Part shown: piece by piece, positions 18,854 to 27,867 of the stretch | How positions within the stretch are numbered: position 1 is the first letter of the stretch | Layout: each line of letters starts with the position of its first letter | NCBI GenBank assembly: GCA_016721945.1 | Contig: JADKHC010000003.1 | Coordinates: 186,001-250,000, forward strand | Source: Verrucomicrobiota bacterium | GTDB taxonomy: Bacteria; Verrucomicrobiota; Verrucomicrobiia; Opitutales; Opitutaceae | DNA: 64,000 nucleotides | Direction of reading: 5' to 3' | Notes under the pieces: model-generated | The model's input: the letters and a program-made list of their open reading frames with translations, nothing else | Told to the model about the DNA's origin: nothing | Database searches by the model: none | Translations under genes and position numbers: made by a program

Positions 18854-19273
18854 TTAGGCCGATCGTTTGTATTGTTTTCGCACTAATCTTGCAGAAATAT
18901 TTTGCTCATTCAGCCGTCGAACGAAGGTCCGAATTGGAATAGAAAGAGCCTGCGCAATATCTTCGACTCGGTGTCCACGACGAAGTGCTTTAAGGATGTC
19001 GCCTTTGTTGGTGGCGACGAGTTCGCGTGATCGAATCACGGCTCTGTTAGGAGGTGCTTCAAGCAAGGCGCGCATGGCTGTGACTTCGCTTGTTTGTGTA
19101 TTCGTCGAATTATTACGACTACTCGTCAGTTTAGATTTCGGCGGTTTTATTGGCCTAATTGACGTCATATTAATGGCGGTATTTATGGAACAACTATTAC
19201 ATTTTAACGTCTTATTGGCAAGCCTAATAGGTGGCGCCACAAATGGCTGATAATTGGCGTGAATCAAGAACAT
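18854..19273 (-). CDS. Small HTH protein near the island edge
   Basis: Up to 139 residues. The C-terminal third contains a helix-turn-helix-like segment, VEDIAQALSIPIRTFVRRLNEQ, followed by a basic tail (RKQYKRSA). The N-terminal part is Asn/Ser/Thr-rich and AT-rich, and the true start may be the internal ATG at 19168. It is probably a DNA-binding protein of the mobile element. No family was recognised. Confidence 0.45.
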   Translation of the reverse strand: MFLIHANYQPFVAPPIRLANKTLKCNSCSINTAINMTSIRPIKPPKSKLTSSRNNSTNTQTSEVTAMRALLEAPPNRAVIRSRELVATNKGDILKALRRGHRVEDIAQALSIPIRTFVRRLNEQNISARLVRKQYKRSA

Positions 19274-19590
19274 GCCGAGTTTTTGAGAAAGCTCTTCTCT
19301 CTGCGATTTTCGTATGTACGAGGTGAACTGCCGACACTTGCACAGCGGTTTTTGATGTGACCAGTGGGCAATACAACTTCGCCCGATTGTGACACGGATC
19401 TGCTTAAAAGGCTCGGCTTGAGGAACAACTGTACAGCGGTATGTAATGCAGAAAGGTATCAGCGACCCTAAGGAAAACTCGCCGGCAGCTATTTTTTTGG
19501 CCCTGTTCCGGCCCAGCGTCGACGATGTCTGCCTGCAAAGAGCCAGTGATTACCAACGGAGAATGCGAGATCACTGGGAAAAAGTCATGA
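19274..19590. other. Gene-poor stretch beside the island edge
   Basis: About 320 bp with no convincing gene. A 64-codon frame (19446-19640) has no recognisable features and may be the displaced N-terminal coding of the HD-domain remnant that follows. Confidence 0.4.
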
Positions 19591-20049
19591 AGACGCCTGA
19601 CACTACCATATCTCCCCGACCCCGATCTGTCTCTTCGTGACTCATTGGATTTTTCCTCGGTTCGGCGCTTTGTCGGCGCGCGATTATGGATCCCCGGCCA
19701 AAGGACCTTACGCCCACTTATCCAGGTGACGGCGCAGCTGATTCACCGGCTGACTGCTAGTTGCTATCTACCTGAGTTTACAGATCACGGGCTTTCACAT
19801 GTCTGTAGCCTCGTTGAGCGAATTAGTACTTGGACCTGTGAACAAGGAACCGAAGCTTCACAGCTTCTCGTTGAAAGACTCAGCGCCGACGAGCGTGCAA
19901 CGCTACTCATGGCTGTTCTGTTCCATGATATCGGAATGCTCTCCCAGCGGCCAGACGACCTACCCCCATCAGCTGGCTTTCAGGTCCTTCATCGCAACAA
20001 ACGAACCACTATGAATCGACCAATGCTCGCGTTGCTCGTTTACTTCTAG
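19591..20049 (+). pseudogene. HD-domain protein remnant
   Basis: Readable protein extends from about 19591 (LPYLPDPDLSLRDSLDFSSVRR) into an HD phosphohydrolase domain with FTDHGLSHV and VLFHDIGMLSQRP, the metal-binding His and His-Asp pair. It stops after about 135 residues. The last stretch (LHRNKRTTMNRPMLALLVYF) does not fit an HD domain, so the 3' part was probably lost at a junction. No clean start codon exists in frame. Related full-length proteins fuse HD to an ATPase-like domain and are common in defence islands, so this is likely a degraded cargo gene. Confidence 0.55.
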
Positions 20050-20199
20050 TGACTGCCAGCAGCTGATTCCCCCTTTCTACACCCGGTCAAGGTCGTATCG
20101 CCAAGGCGATCACCACCACGCGCAAACGTTCCGCGTTGTTGACTGCGCCGCCCTAATGGCACCCGGTGCAGTCAACCCCTTCGCTTCGCTCCGGGGCCG

Positions 20200-20439
20200 A
20201 TGGCGCGCATCGACCATCTACGCGCTGCCGCGCCCGGCTTTCGCACGCGAGAGATCGTGCTGGCGACGACCCTGCTCGACACCACAAAATATCCCGACGA
20301 GGCGCTCGTCGCGCTGTACCGGCGGCGTTGGGCGGTCGAGCTGTGCTTCCGCGACATCAAAACCACGCTCGGGCTTGATGTATTGCGCTGCCAGTCCCCG
20401 GATTTAATCGAGAAGGAAATTATGCTCTTCTGCGCTTGA
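20200..20439 (+). mobile_element. IS4-type transposase C-terminal remnant
   Basis: The protein GFRTREIVLATTLLDTTKYP, then EALVALYRRRWAVELCFRDI, carries the YREK signature (Tyr, Arg, Glu and Lys) of IS4-family DDE transposases, including the third catalytic Glu. The first two catalytic Asp and the ends of the element are missing. It is a fragment, probably from an old insertion that helped shape the junction. The flanks 20050-20199 and 20440-20620 hold no supportable gene. Confidence 0.7.
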
Positions 20440-20625
20440 TGCACGACCTGGCTCTCTTCTCTTTTGTGGACGGATCAAAAGCGACCATTATCGACACCGA
20501 CCACCCTGTAGTTTCCCAGATTGAAGCCACGCCAACAGAAAAACGCGCCGCAAAAGGTCGATACCAGTAAGGCACCGGTATCCAACAGATTTTCCGGCGA
20601 TCACCCCTCAGTTCAGATGGCTGGG

Positions 20626-21222
20626 TTATTCCGCAGCCTGACCCGCGACAGAGTGCTTCGTGAATCGGATTCCGAAGTGCCAAGGCAGAAGCAACACTGC
20701 CGAAGACTCCACGCTAAGCTCTGGCACCTCACGTGCCCACGCAATGATTTGCTCAGGGCTTGGCCTGATGTCCTTGTTCGGCCCTCGCGGCGTAGCAATG
20801 TCGCTCCGCCAGTGGATCACGGCAACCGCACCGCCATCGGCAACAACACGCGCCGTCTCCCGGAGCATCGCCACGGGATGTTCGCCGTGGAGGATGTTGA
20901 AAAGCAGTGCAGCGCCGCAGGAGCCGTTGGGAAGCCCGAACCCGTCCGCGCACACGTCGCGTTGCGAGGCGTGCACATTCGACAGACCGAGTTCGTCGGC
21001 CCGGAGCCGAGTGGTTTCGACCATCTGCGGATCGATGTCGTAGGCGTGGACGGTGGCACCGGTGCGGCGCGCGACAGGAAGCGTGAACGTTCCGTAGCCG
21101 CAACCGAGCTCGGCAACTGGCCCGGTCGTGGGGTCAATGGCTAATGCGTCAAGGATGCCTTCGATATCGAAGAGCGTTTCCCAGTATTCCTGCTCAGGCA
21201 TGCCGCTTTCGCGATATTTCAT
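20626..21222 (-). CDS. Class I SAM-dependent methyltransferase
   Basis: 198 residues with motif I VAELGCGYGTFTLP (about 37-50), an acidic loop at AYDIDP (motif II) and an NILHGEHP region after the central strand. The substrate is unknown. It is the last gene of a four-gene minus-strand operon and starts 3 bp after the DsrE stop. The C-terminus (FTKHSVAGQAAE) runs close to the island scar but the domain is complete. Confidence 0.75.
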   Translation of the reverse strand: MKYRESGMPEQEYWETLFDIEGILDALAIDPTTGPVAELGCGYGTFTLPVARRTGATVHAYDIDPQMVETTRLRADELGLSNVHASQRDVCADGFGLPNGSCGAALLFNILHGEHPVAMLRETARVVADGGAVAVIHWRSDIATPRGPNKDIRPSPEQIIAWAREVPELSVESSAVLLLPWHFGIRFTKHSVAGQAAE

Positions 21223-21225
21223 GCC

Positions 21226-21546
21226 TCAAAATGTCAGAAGCTTGTCCGAGTCCCTCACAACTTCGTACATATCCTTCAATGTGGACAGAGGGCAGATTTC
21301 CGAGCCCAGCGATTCGCGGATCTTCAAGCAGGTGCCGCAGGCAAGAAACTGACCGCCGGCGTCGAGCACGCCTTTGGCCTGTTCGCGCACGTCGAATTTC
21401 GGATCGTCGATTTTGTCGATCTCGACCCCTTTTCCCATGAGAAAGATTCGCACCGAATCACCCTGCTTGAGGCTAAAATTCGCAAGCCGGAGCGCGTTGA
21501 AAACGGTCTCCGGCTCAGTCTGAGAAAGAATGATGCCGAGTTTCAT
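21226..21546 (-). CDS. DsrE-family small sulfur-relay-like protein
   Basis: 106 residues starting MKLGIILSQTEPETVFNALR, typical of DsrE/DsrF/YchN folds. It contains FLMGKGVEID and a two-Cys motif, FLACGTCLKIR (Cys about 70 and 73). DsrE proteins bind or relay sulfur through a Cys. It lies 12 bp after the phosphorylase gene, downstream of a rhodanese-domain regulator, so the operon has a sulfur or thiol theme. Confidence 0.75.
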   Translation of the reverse strand: MKLGIILSQTEPETVFNALRLANFSLKQGDSVRIFLMGKGVEIDKIDDPKFDVREQAKGVLDAGGQFLACGTCLKIRESLGSEICPLSTLKDMYEVVRDSDKLLTF

Positions 21547-21558
21547 GATAGGTCTTGG

Positions 21559-22422
21559 TTAGGTTTTCCGATCCGGCTCTACCGGCGGAACGGTTTGCCC
21601 TGTCGTTCCGGCCGAAAGGCTCGTCTCGGGGCTGGTATGCATCGCGGCCCACGCGCGCACGGCCGCATGGATAACGTCGAGGGCTTCGCGTGCACCATTG
21701 TCGTGGCCTTTCTCGAAGTCCCCCGAATTCACCGCCATTTGGTTCGTCACGTGTGCAAAACAAACGACGTCGCGCTTGCGTGCGGTAGCGAACGCATAGA
21801 GCGCCGCCGCCTCCATCTCGACCGCAGCGACGCCCCAACGTTTGAAGAAATCAATCGCGGACGCGGTCTCCCGGAAAGGTGCATCCGTTGTCCAAACGCT
21901 TCCGCTAAGGACCCGCTTCGCGGGGTCTCGGAACGCGCTCCGCATGGAAAACAAGAGTTCACGCGATAACTCGACGGTTTCCCCGGGCGGGAGGTAATGC
22001 CCGCTGGTGCCTTCGTCGCGCCAGGCCGATTCGATCAAGACGAAATACGGCGGAGGACCGAAACTATCCGACATCTGCCCGGCAGAGGTGATGCTGATCA
22101 GGAACCGGCAGCCCGCAGCGAACATCTCTTCGGCGACAAGAACGGCGAACGCCGAACCAACGGCACAGGGCACAATCCCGATTTCGACACCGTCGAGTTC
22201 GAAGCAGATCATCTCGGTGTGGAAGCACGGCCACCCGGTGTAGACTCGCGCCCGGCCGGACGCCCGCAAAGACCGCGCAATGTCGCCATCGGGATCAAGA
22301 ATGCAGACCGCCGGGACACCAGCGGCATCGAGGCTCTTCTGACGGCGCGCCTCTCGGATAAGCGCGTCGGGTGCGAAGACCGAGCACTCCTCGAAGAATG
22401 CCTGTGTGCGAAAAGGGATCAT
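21559..22422 (-). CDS. Nucleoside phosphorylase (purine/uridine phosphorylase family)
   Basis: 287 residues from ATG 22422, which overlaps the upstream stop as ATGA; the longer open frame to 22824 lies inside the regulator gene and is not used. The PNP/UDP fold is shown by GIVPCAVGSAFAVLVAEEM, ISITSAGQM, a Glu-containing substrate loop AAVEMEAAALYAFATARKRD, and the C-terminal block EALDVIHAAVRAWA. It would cleave a nucleoside with phosphate. The C-terminal 25 residues are a low-complexity Thr/Pro tail. The link to DsrE and rhodanese partners hints at a sulfur-containing nucleoside such as methylthioadenosine, which is inference. Confidence 0.75.
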   Translation of the reverse strand: MIPFRTQAFFEECSVFAPDALIREARRQKSLDAAGVPAVCILDPDGDIARSLRASGRARVYTGWPCFHTEMICFELDGVEIGIVPCAVGSAFAVLVAEEMFAAGCRFLISITSAGQMSDSFGPPPYFVLIESAWRDEGTSGHYLPPGETVELSRELLFSMRSAFRDPAKRVLSGSVWTTDAPFRETASAIDFFKRWGVAAVEMEAAALYAFATARKRDVVCFAHVTNQMAVNSGDFEKGHDNGAREALDVIHAAVRAWAAMHTSPETSLSAGTTGQTVPPVEPDRKT

Positions 22423-23075
22423 ACGGTGGCGGTTTCGACGGTGAGTCCCATGTCGCGCCATTCGGGCATGCCGAATTCGAGGCGTTTGGCTTTGAACCCA
22501 CGCTTGGCCAGCAATTCGACGGCGGCGTCGGACTGCACGCAGTAAGGTCCACGGCAATACGCGACAATTTCCTTGCGTCGCGGGAGCGATGCCAGGTGCT
22601 TTTCTAATTCCTGCACCGGGATCGAGATCGCGCCGGGAATGTGGCCGGCATCGTACTCCGTACGCGGGCGGACATCGATGACGATGGCCGTGCCATCCTT
22701 CATTCGCTTCTTCAATTCTGCCGCCGTGACTTCCTCTAGGTTCTCCCGACACTTCAGGAAATCGGAGAGCGCAGCCTTTACTTCGAGAACGTGAGCTTCG
22801 CCGAAGCCGCGGATCGATTTCCAAATCTGGAAGACCTCGTCGTTCGCCAATCGGTAGTAGGCGTAGAGCCCCTCGCGCCGAACCTCTACCATGCGGGAGC
22901 GGCGAAGGACTTGGAGGTGCTGAGACACGTTGGTGACGGTCATGCCGGACTCGGCCGCAAGTTGTTCAACGGTTCGTTCGGATTGGAATAGGAGGTCGAG
23001 CAGTTCGATGCGCGCCCCGCTGGAGAGTGCCTGCCCGATGCGGGCGAACTCGTCGAAAACTCGTCGCTTGGTCAT
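22419..23075 (-). CDS. ArsR-family regulator fused to a rhodanese domain
   Basis: 218 residues from ATG 23075 (MTKRRVFDEFARIGQALSSG). Forty additional upstream codons are open but unlike the family. An N-terminal ArsR winged HTH (EQLAAESGMTVTNVSQHLQV, about 42-61) precedes a C-terminal rhodanese domain (DVRPRTEYDAGHIPGAISIP, active loop CRGPYCVQSD). The active-site Cys is present. Such fusions are thought to sense or transfer sulfane sulfur. It heads the operon with the phosphorylase, DsrE and methyltransferase genes. Direct repeats CTTGACTATTC and CTTGATTAGTC lie just upstream and may be its operator. Confidence 0.85.
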   Translation of the reverse strand: MTKRRVFDEFARIGQALSSGARIELLDLLFQSERTVEQLAAESGMTVTNVSQHLQVLRRSRMVEVRREGLYAYYRLANDEVFQIWKSIRGFGEAHVLEVKAALSDFLKCRENLEEVTAAELKKRMKDGTAIVIDVRPRTEYDAGHIPGAISIPVQELEKHLASLPRRKEIVAYCRGPYCVQSDAAVELLAKRGFKAKRLEFGMPEWRDMGLTVETATV

Positions 23076-23267
23076 TGGTCGACTAATCAAGCGAATACTG
23101 GAATAGTCAAGACGAAAGCCTGTTTGTAGCTGATGTGACGAGGTGAATAATGAAGCCGGTGCCAGCAGTGCCCTTGAGCAAACACGGCAGGTCATAGGAG
23201 CACCTTACGGAGCATGACCAAGCGTTGTGCGGCCCGTCCCAATTCTCTCAAGATTGTCGTTCAAGGA

Positions 23268-26200
23268 TCATGCGCAGATGTCCAAGCTGGCGCTGACGCA
23301 GCAAAAGAGTTCCCCCGCAGTAAAAGGCTTTTCGAGATGCGTGCAGTTGCTCTCACAGTTTTGATCGCGACGGATTCGGTCAGGGGTGTAGCCGCTCATG
23401 AACACGACGGGTAATCCAGGGCGGTTCTCCCGTATCCGATTAGCCACTTGCTGGCCGTCGAGCCCTCCAGGCATGATCATGTCGGTGAGCAGCAAATCGA
23501 TTTCGGGGTGCGCAGCCGCGATCTGAAGCGCTGTCGGACCATCTGGCGCATCGAGCACAAGGTAACCATGCGTCTCTAGCATTCGCACTGTCAGCCGACG
23601 CACGGCGTCCTCGTCTTCGACCACGAGGATAGTCTCGCCATTCGCGGTTGGTGTGTCCCGGGAGACACCCATTGCTTCGTTTGTGGAGTTGCTTTCGTCC
23701 AGAGGCAGCAGCACCTCGAAAGTGGTCCCCGCGCCCGGCTCGCTCGTGACGTCGATAAAGCCGCCGTGCTGGCGCACGATACCGAAGACCGTGGCGAGGC
23801 CCAGTCCCGTGCCCTTGCCCGGGCCTTTGGTGGTGAAAAATGGTTCGAAAATCCGCGAGATCACCTCCGGAGGGATGCCGCATCCTGTGTCAACGACGCG
23901 CAGGCAGGCCTGCGTTGTAGGAAGCATCTCGGGATGGCGATGGTGCCGTTCTCCACCGGGCTGCACCAAGCAGGTGGCGATGGTCAGTTCACCGCCGGAG
24001 GGCATCGCATCGCGAGCGTTGACAGCTAGATTCATGAGCACCTGGTCGATCATGCCTGGGTCGGCACGTACAAATACCGGTCGGGAATGCAGTCGCAATA
24101 AGAGCTGTACGTCCTCACCGATCAGGCGTTGGAGCATGCGGGTGATGCCTGTCACCGCCTCGTTGAGGTCGAGTGTGCGTGGCTGGATTTCTTGACGCCG
24201 ACTGAAAGCGAGTAACTGCCGGGTGAGCGTGGCGGCGCGGGCGGTGGCACTGCCGATGTCGTCGAGCGCAGCCAAGCGTTCGCCATCGGTCGCGTCGGAC
24301 ATTCGTGCAATGCTGGCGTTGCCTTGGATGACGGTGAGCAGGTTGTTGAAATCATGCGCCACCCCACCCGCAAGCTGGCCGATGGCATCCATCTTTTGCG
24401 ACTGGCGCAACTGCTCTTCGAGCGCGAGCTGTTCGGTGATGTCTTGCTTGATGGCGATAAAGTGGGTGATCCGTCCGGCAGCATCCGTAAGCGGGGTGAT
24501 CGTCTCATGCTCGTGATAGAGCGTGCCGTCCTTGCGGCGATTGACCACGACCCCCTGCACGACTTCGCCGGAGAGGATACGGCTCCAGAAGCCAGCGTAG
24601 AAGGCCTGATCTTGTCGGCCCGATTTAAGAATACGCGGGTTTTGCCCGATCACCTCCGCCGCAGGATAGCCGGTGAGGCGCGTCCACGCGGGATTGACCC
24701 ACTGGATGAGTCCGTCGCGGTCTGTGATCATGATCGCGTTGGCCGTGGCTTCCAAGGCGGACGCTTGGAGACGCATGGCGGCTTCGGCCTTGCGGCGCCC
24801 CTCGCTCTCGCGCTCGAGTTCTGTGGCGTGCTGTCGGACTTGTTCGAGCAGGTTCGCATTGCGCAGGCTCAACGAAATGGTTGAGGCAATCGCCTCGAGG
24901 AATAGTGACTGACCGGAAAAATCGCGCACGGCGACGGAGCCGAGCCCGAGTACGCCGATCAACTCGCCTTCCACCAAAAGCGGGAGGGAGGCGAAAGAGC
25001 GAAGCCCGGCGTCCTTGCATTCGCAGCGGTTGCAGCGGTGATCGTGGAGAATATCGTGGCAATAATGGGGCGTACGTTGGCTGGCAGCATGGCCACATAG
25101 GCACTCACCAACATGCAGGCACGGAGTATGGATCGCACAACGTACTGCGTCGGCTGGCCCCGAACCCAACGGCGTGAGCCCATCCGGGCCGTGCCGGAAC
25201 AAAACAACAAAGTCGGCTTTCGTCGACACCACCGCAGCCTTGATCGCGGCGGAGATCAGGTGGGCGAGGTCGGGCTCCACAACCAACTGGCGTCCCAAGG
25301 AGTGAAGGGAAGCGAACTCCTCCAAACTACGCGTCAACGACTCCCGGGCCTGCCGAAGTGACGAGAGATCGAAGCCCGAACCAACGAGATGGGGCTGGCC
25401 GTCGAGTTCGACACGCTCTCCAGTAAAATAATAGGGGGTACGCGTACCGTCACGCGCGAGCAGCGTGGCCTCGACGGCCGAGTGCCCCTTCGCAAATACC
25501 TCTGTGATGCGCTCGCTTACGAGGACGTGCTCCTCTGGCGCAAGAAAATCGAAAGGCGTTTTGCCTCTTAGCTCATCCGGTGCGTAACCGGTGGCGCGGG
25601 CGAAATTATCGTTCCATCGCATGAGACGGCCTGCAGCGTCGAACAGATAGAATACGCCCGGCAGGCTGCGAAGGGTCGAGACTGCCAGCGCTTGCTCACG
25701 CACGAGGGCATCTGTGGCGCGCTTACGCTCGATCAACAAACCGATCTGAGTCGCCGCTGCGGAAAGTATGGAGACGAACTGCTGGTCACGCGGCCGTGGC
25801 TCATGCAGGAAAAAGCCCAAGACGAGAACGATCTCGCCTTTCGCTAGTACTGGCACGCCAAGGGCGGCTTTCAGTCCGGCTTGGACGGCCGCCTCTCTTC
25901 GTGGGAAATTCGTGGCCTGGCTCACGTCCTCGATCCATATCGGTTTCGCTCCTGCGCGCACGGTGCCCGGCAGCCCCTCACCGGGTGCAAAAAGGCACGT
26001 GCGGGTCAACCGCGCGAACTCCTCCAACCCGGGTGTTGCCCGCGACCAGACGCGATCGCATTGCAAGCCAGCGCTCGTCGGTGACGGTCGCCACGCTTCG
26101 CCAAACGCCCAACCTGCCGTCTCGCAAACATGCCGCAGGACAAAGTCGAGGGCCTTGCTCTCGTCCTCGGCCTCTGCAATGCCGCGCGCGAGAGTCTGGA

Positions 26201-27116
26201 GCAGCAGTGCCTCATCCTGCGTGCGTCGCTGCTCGGTGATATCCAGCGTCGAAACAATGACGCGGCTCAGATCGCGTTTCGCACCGGCACACGCTGACCA
26301 GCAAAGGTGGATCTGGCGCGGTTCGCCCGCGAGCGTGCGCACGCTGGAATCGATCTCGAAACGCTCGGCACCTGTGGTGATGCACGTGAGTTGACGAAGC
26401 AGTGCGGTCGTGGAATCCAACGTGACGATACGATCAAGTCCGGCAAGTAGTTCCGCCTTGTCGCTAGCTCCATGAAATCTCAGTGCCTCCCGGTTCACAT
26501 CAAGGATGCGCACGCGCGCCACACAGGCCGCGAGCGCTTCGGGCCGGGTTGCGAAATATGCCTCAACCTCCTGCGCCGTACACCCCATCAGACCGAGGCT
26601 GCCCAGATACTCCCCCACGGCCGAAAAATCCTCTAACCATGTCGGCACCGGCAACGATTCGAAAAGCGTGGCCAGCCGCTGCTCGTTTTCCTGCCGGGCA
26701 ACATCAGCTTCACGGCGTTCCGTGACGTCAGTAATGAATCCCTCAAGGGCGAGCAGTTGGCCACTCTCGCCGAACACACCACAACCCTGCTCATCGACCC
26801 AACGCTCAGCACCCGAGGCAGTGACGATCCGATAGGTCAGAGTAAAGCGCTCGCGCCTAGCCAGCGCAGCCTGGACTTCTTCCCATACGCGGTCGCGATC
26901 ATCGGGATGAACAACATCGGCATAGTGCCGACGATGCTCATTGAAATCAGCCGCCGGATAGCCGGTGATCGCTAGGGTGCCTTCGCTGAAGAACTCAGCG
27001 CTCCAACGCTCGTCGTTGCGGCAGCGATAGACCAGCCCCGGGAGATTGCCAAGAAGCGTCTTCAGCATGCGACGAGAGTCGTCGACGGGCGGGAAAGTTT
27101 CGCGCTTGTTGGACAT
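23268..27116 (-). CDS. Hybrid sensor histidine kinase with PAS, GAF and receiver domains
   Basis: 1282 residues, soluble, with no signal or membrane segment seen. In order: PAS (about 15-145), PAS-like (about 148-295), GAF (about 305-465), PAS (about 470-590), GAF (about 610-785), PAS (about 790-920), then HisKA with phospho-His in AGGVAHDFNNLL. The HATPase follows (NLAVNARDAMPSGG, GKGTGLGLATVFG), then a C-terminal receiver with phospho-Asp in LLLTDMIMPGG. The second GAF domain is rich in Cys and His (ECLCGHAA, HRCNRCECKD), so it may bind a metal or cofactor, possibly as a redox or gas sensor. No output regulator is adjacent. It is divergent from the DUF2249/nos region. Confidence 0.9.
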   Translation of the reverse strand: MSNKRETFPPVDDSRRMLKTLLGNLPGLVYRCRNDERWSAEFFSEGTLAITGYPAADFNEHRRHYADVVHPDDRDRVWEEVQAALARRERFTLTYRIVTASGAERWVDEQGCGVFGESGQLLALEGFITDVTERREADVARQENEQRLATLFESLPVPTWLEDFSAVGEYLGSLGLMGCTAQEVEAYFATRPEALAACVARVRILDVNREALRFHGASDKAELLAGLDRIVTLDSTTALLRQLTCITTGAERFEIDSSVRTLAGEPRQIHLCWSACAGAKRDLSRVIVSTLDITEQRRTQDEALLLQTLARGIAEAEDESKALDFVLRHVCETAGWAFGEAWRPSPTSAGLQCDRVWSRATPGLEEFARLTRTCLFAPGEGLPGTVRAGAKPIWIEDVSQATNFPRREAAVQAGLKAALGVPVLAKGEIVLVLGFFLHEPRPRDQQFVSILSAAATQIGLLIERKRATDALVREQALAVSTLRSLPGVFYLFDAAGRLMRWNDNFARATGYAPDELRGKTPFDFLAPEEHVLVSERITEVFAKGHSAVEATLLARDGTRTPYYFTGERVELDGQPHLVGSGFDLSSLRQARESLTRSLEEFASLHSLGRQLVVEPDLAHLISAAIKAAVVSTKADFVVLFRHGPDGLTPLGSGPADAVRCAIHTPCLHVGECLCGHAASQRTPHYCHDILHDHRCNRCECKDAGLRSFASLPLLVEGELIGVLGLGSVAVRDFSGQSLFLEAIASTISLSLRNANLLEQVRQHATELERESEGRRKAEAAMRLQASALEATANAIMITDRDGLIQWVNPAWTRLTGYPAAEVIGQNPRILKSGRQDQAFYAGFWSRILSGEVVQGVVVNRRKDGTLYHEHETITPLTDAAGRITHFIAIKQDITEQLALEEQLRQSQKMDAIGQLAGGVAHDFNNLLTVIQGNASIARMSDATDGERLAALDDIGSATARAATLTRQLLAFSRRQEIQPRTLDLNEAVTGITRMLQRLIGEDVQLLLRLHSRPVFVRADPGMIDQVLMNLAVNARDAMPSGGELTIATCLVQPGGERHHRHPEMLPTTQACLRVVDTGCGIPPEVISRIFEPFFTTKGPGKGTGLGLATVFGIVRQHGGFIDVTSEPGAGTTFEVLLPLDESNSTNEAMGVSRDTPTANGETILVVEDEDAVRRLTVRMLETHGYLVLDAPDGPTALQIAAAHPEIDLLLTDMIMPGGLDGQQVANRIRENRPGLPVVFMSGYTPDRIRRDQNCESNCTHLEKPFTAGELFCCVSASLDICA

Positions 27117-27212
27117 AAAGCATCAGGCGAAGTTATGCCTGCATGCGAAGCGTATAAAACTGCATACTCCCAAACGTTTTTCAATAACAAGGCCCTAAAT
27201 TAACCAGCCGAG

Positions 27213-27226
27213 TTGACCTGCATCAA
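27213..27226. promoter_or_regulatory. DNR/FNR-type box with -10, nos region promoter 1
   Basis: TTGACCTGCATCAA is a perfect TTGA-N6-TCAA box. A perfect -10, TATAAT (27249-27254), begins 22 nt after it, placing the box centre near -41.5 from a start site at about 27261. This is class II Crp/Fnr activation geometry. The first DUF2249-like gene starts at 27262, so its transcript may be leaderless. Confidence 0.75.
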
Positions 27227-27261
27227 CGCGCACAACGGCCTTTCGCGTTATAATCGCGCCC

Positions 27262-27558
27262 ATGAAAGGAGAACTGCCCTCGCCGCAAACCCACCTTGAT
27301 CGCACCACGGCCACCTCCGGTCCGTGCCCCACGGAACTCGACGCACGCGCGTCTGCGCCACCAATCCTTCTCGACGCCATCCTCAACGCACTCGCGGCCA
27401 TTCCCTCCGGGACTCCACAGTTTGTTCGCACGAGAATGATGCCCAGCGAACTTCTGCGCGCTCTGGCGACACACAGCGTCACCGCAGAGACCACCGAACT
27501 TCCCGATGGAAGCTGGAGAACGCTACTGCGCCGTTCAACACCTTCCCGATCACTTTGA
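27262..27558 (+). CDS. DUF2249-like small protein
   Basis: 98 residues. The region PPILLDAILNALAAIPSGTP to TELPDGSWRTLLRR (about 34-93) resembles DUF2249, a TusA-like fold found beside denitrification genes. The start is taken at ATG 27262, at or next to the predicted transcription start; this makes it leaderless, and a later start is possible. It shares a promoter with the next DUF2249 gene, 24 bp downstream. The function is unknown; a role in nitric oxide or metal-centre handling is inference from context. Confidence 0.6.
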   Translation: MKGELPSPQTHLDRTTATSGPCPTELDARASAPPILLDAILNALAAIPSGTPQFVRTRMMPSELLRALATHSVTAETTELPDGSWRTLLRRSTPSRSL

Positions 27559-27582
27559 TCCAACCGTATAAAAATCAAAACA

Positions 27583-27867
27583 ATGAATACACCTGCATCC
27601 CAACCAACCGACGACGCCAACGCCGTGTTTGATGTTCGGCCGATCCCAAGCCGCGTAAAGCACGCCCAGATTTTCCAACGCTGGCTCGATCTACTGGTTG
27701 GTCACTACTTTGTGCTGCTCAACGATCACGACCCCGTGCCGCTCCGCTACCAATTTGAAGCCGAGTTCCCCGGCGCATTTAGTTGGGAATACCTCGAGAA
27801 AGGTCCGGATGAATTCCGTGTTAAGATAACAAAGCTGCGGGCGGTCACGGCTCCGGTCGCACACTAA
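27583..27867 (+). CDS. DUF2249 domain protein
   Basis: 94 residues with the family pattern FDVRPIPSRVKHAQIFQRWL, VLLNDHDPVPLRYQFEAEFP and a C-terminal strand DEFRVKITKL. It is cytoplasmic. It lies between the DNR-type box at 27213 and the nos genes, and such proteins accompany anaerobic nitrogen oxide respiration in many genomes. It is probably cotranscribed with the preceding DUF2249-like gene. Confidence 0.75.
   Translation: MNTPASQPTDDANAVFDVRPIPSRVKHAQIFQRWLDLLVGHYFVLLNDHDPVPLRYQFEAEFPGAFSWEYLEKGPDEFRVKITKLRAVTAPVAH

Noticed and set aside
20521..21144. Plus-strand frame opposite the methyltransferase
   Set aside because: It is Arg-rich shadow sequence antisense to a methyltransferase with intact motif I.
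22423..22824. N-terminal extension of the nucleoside phosphorylase
   Set aside because: It is an out-of-frame shadow of the rhodanese domain; ATG 22422 gives the family-like start.
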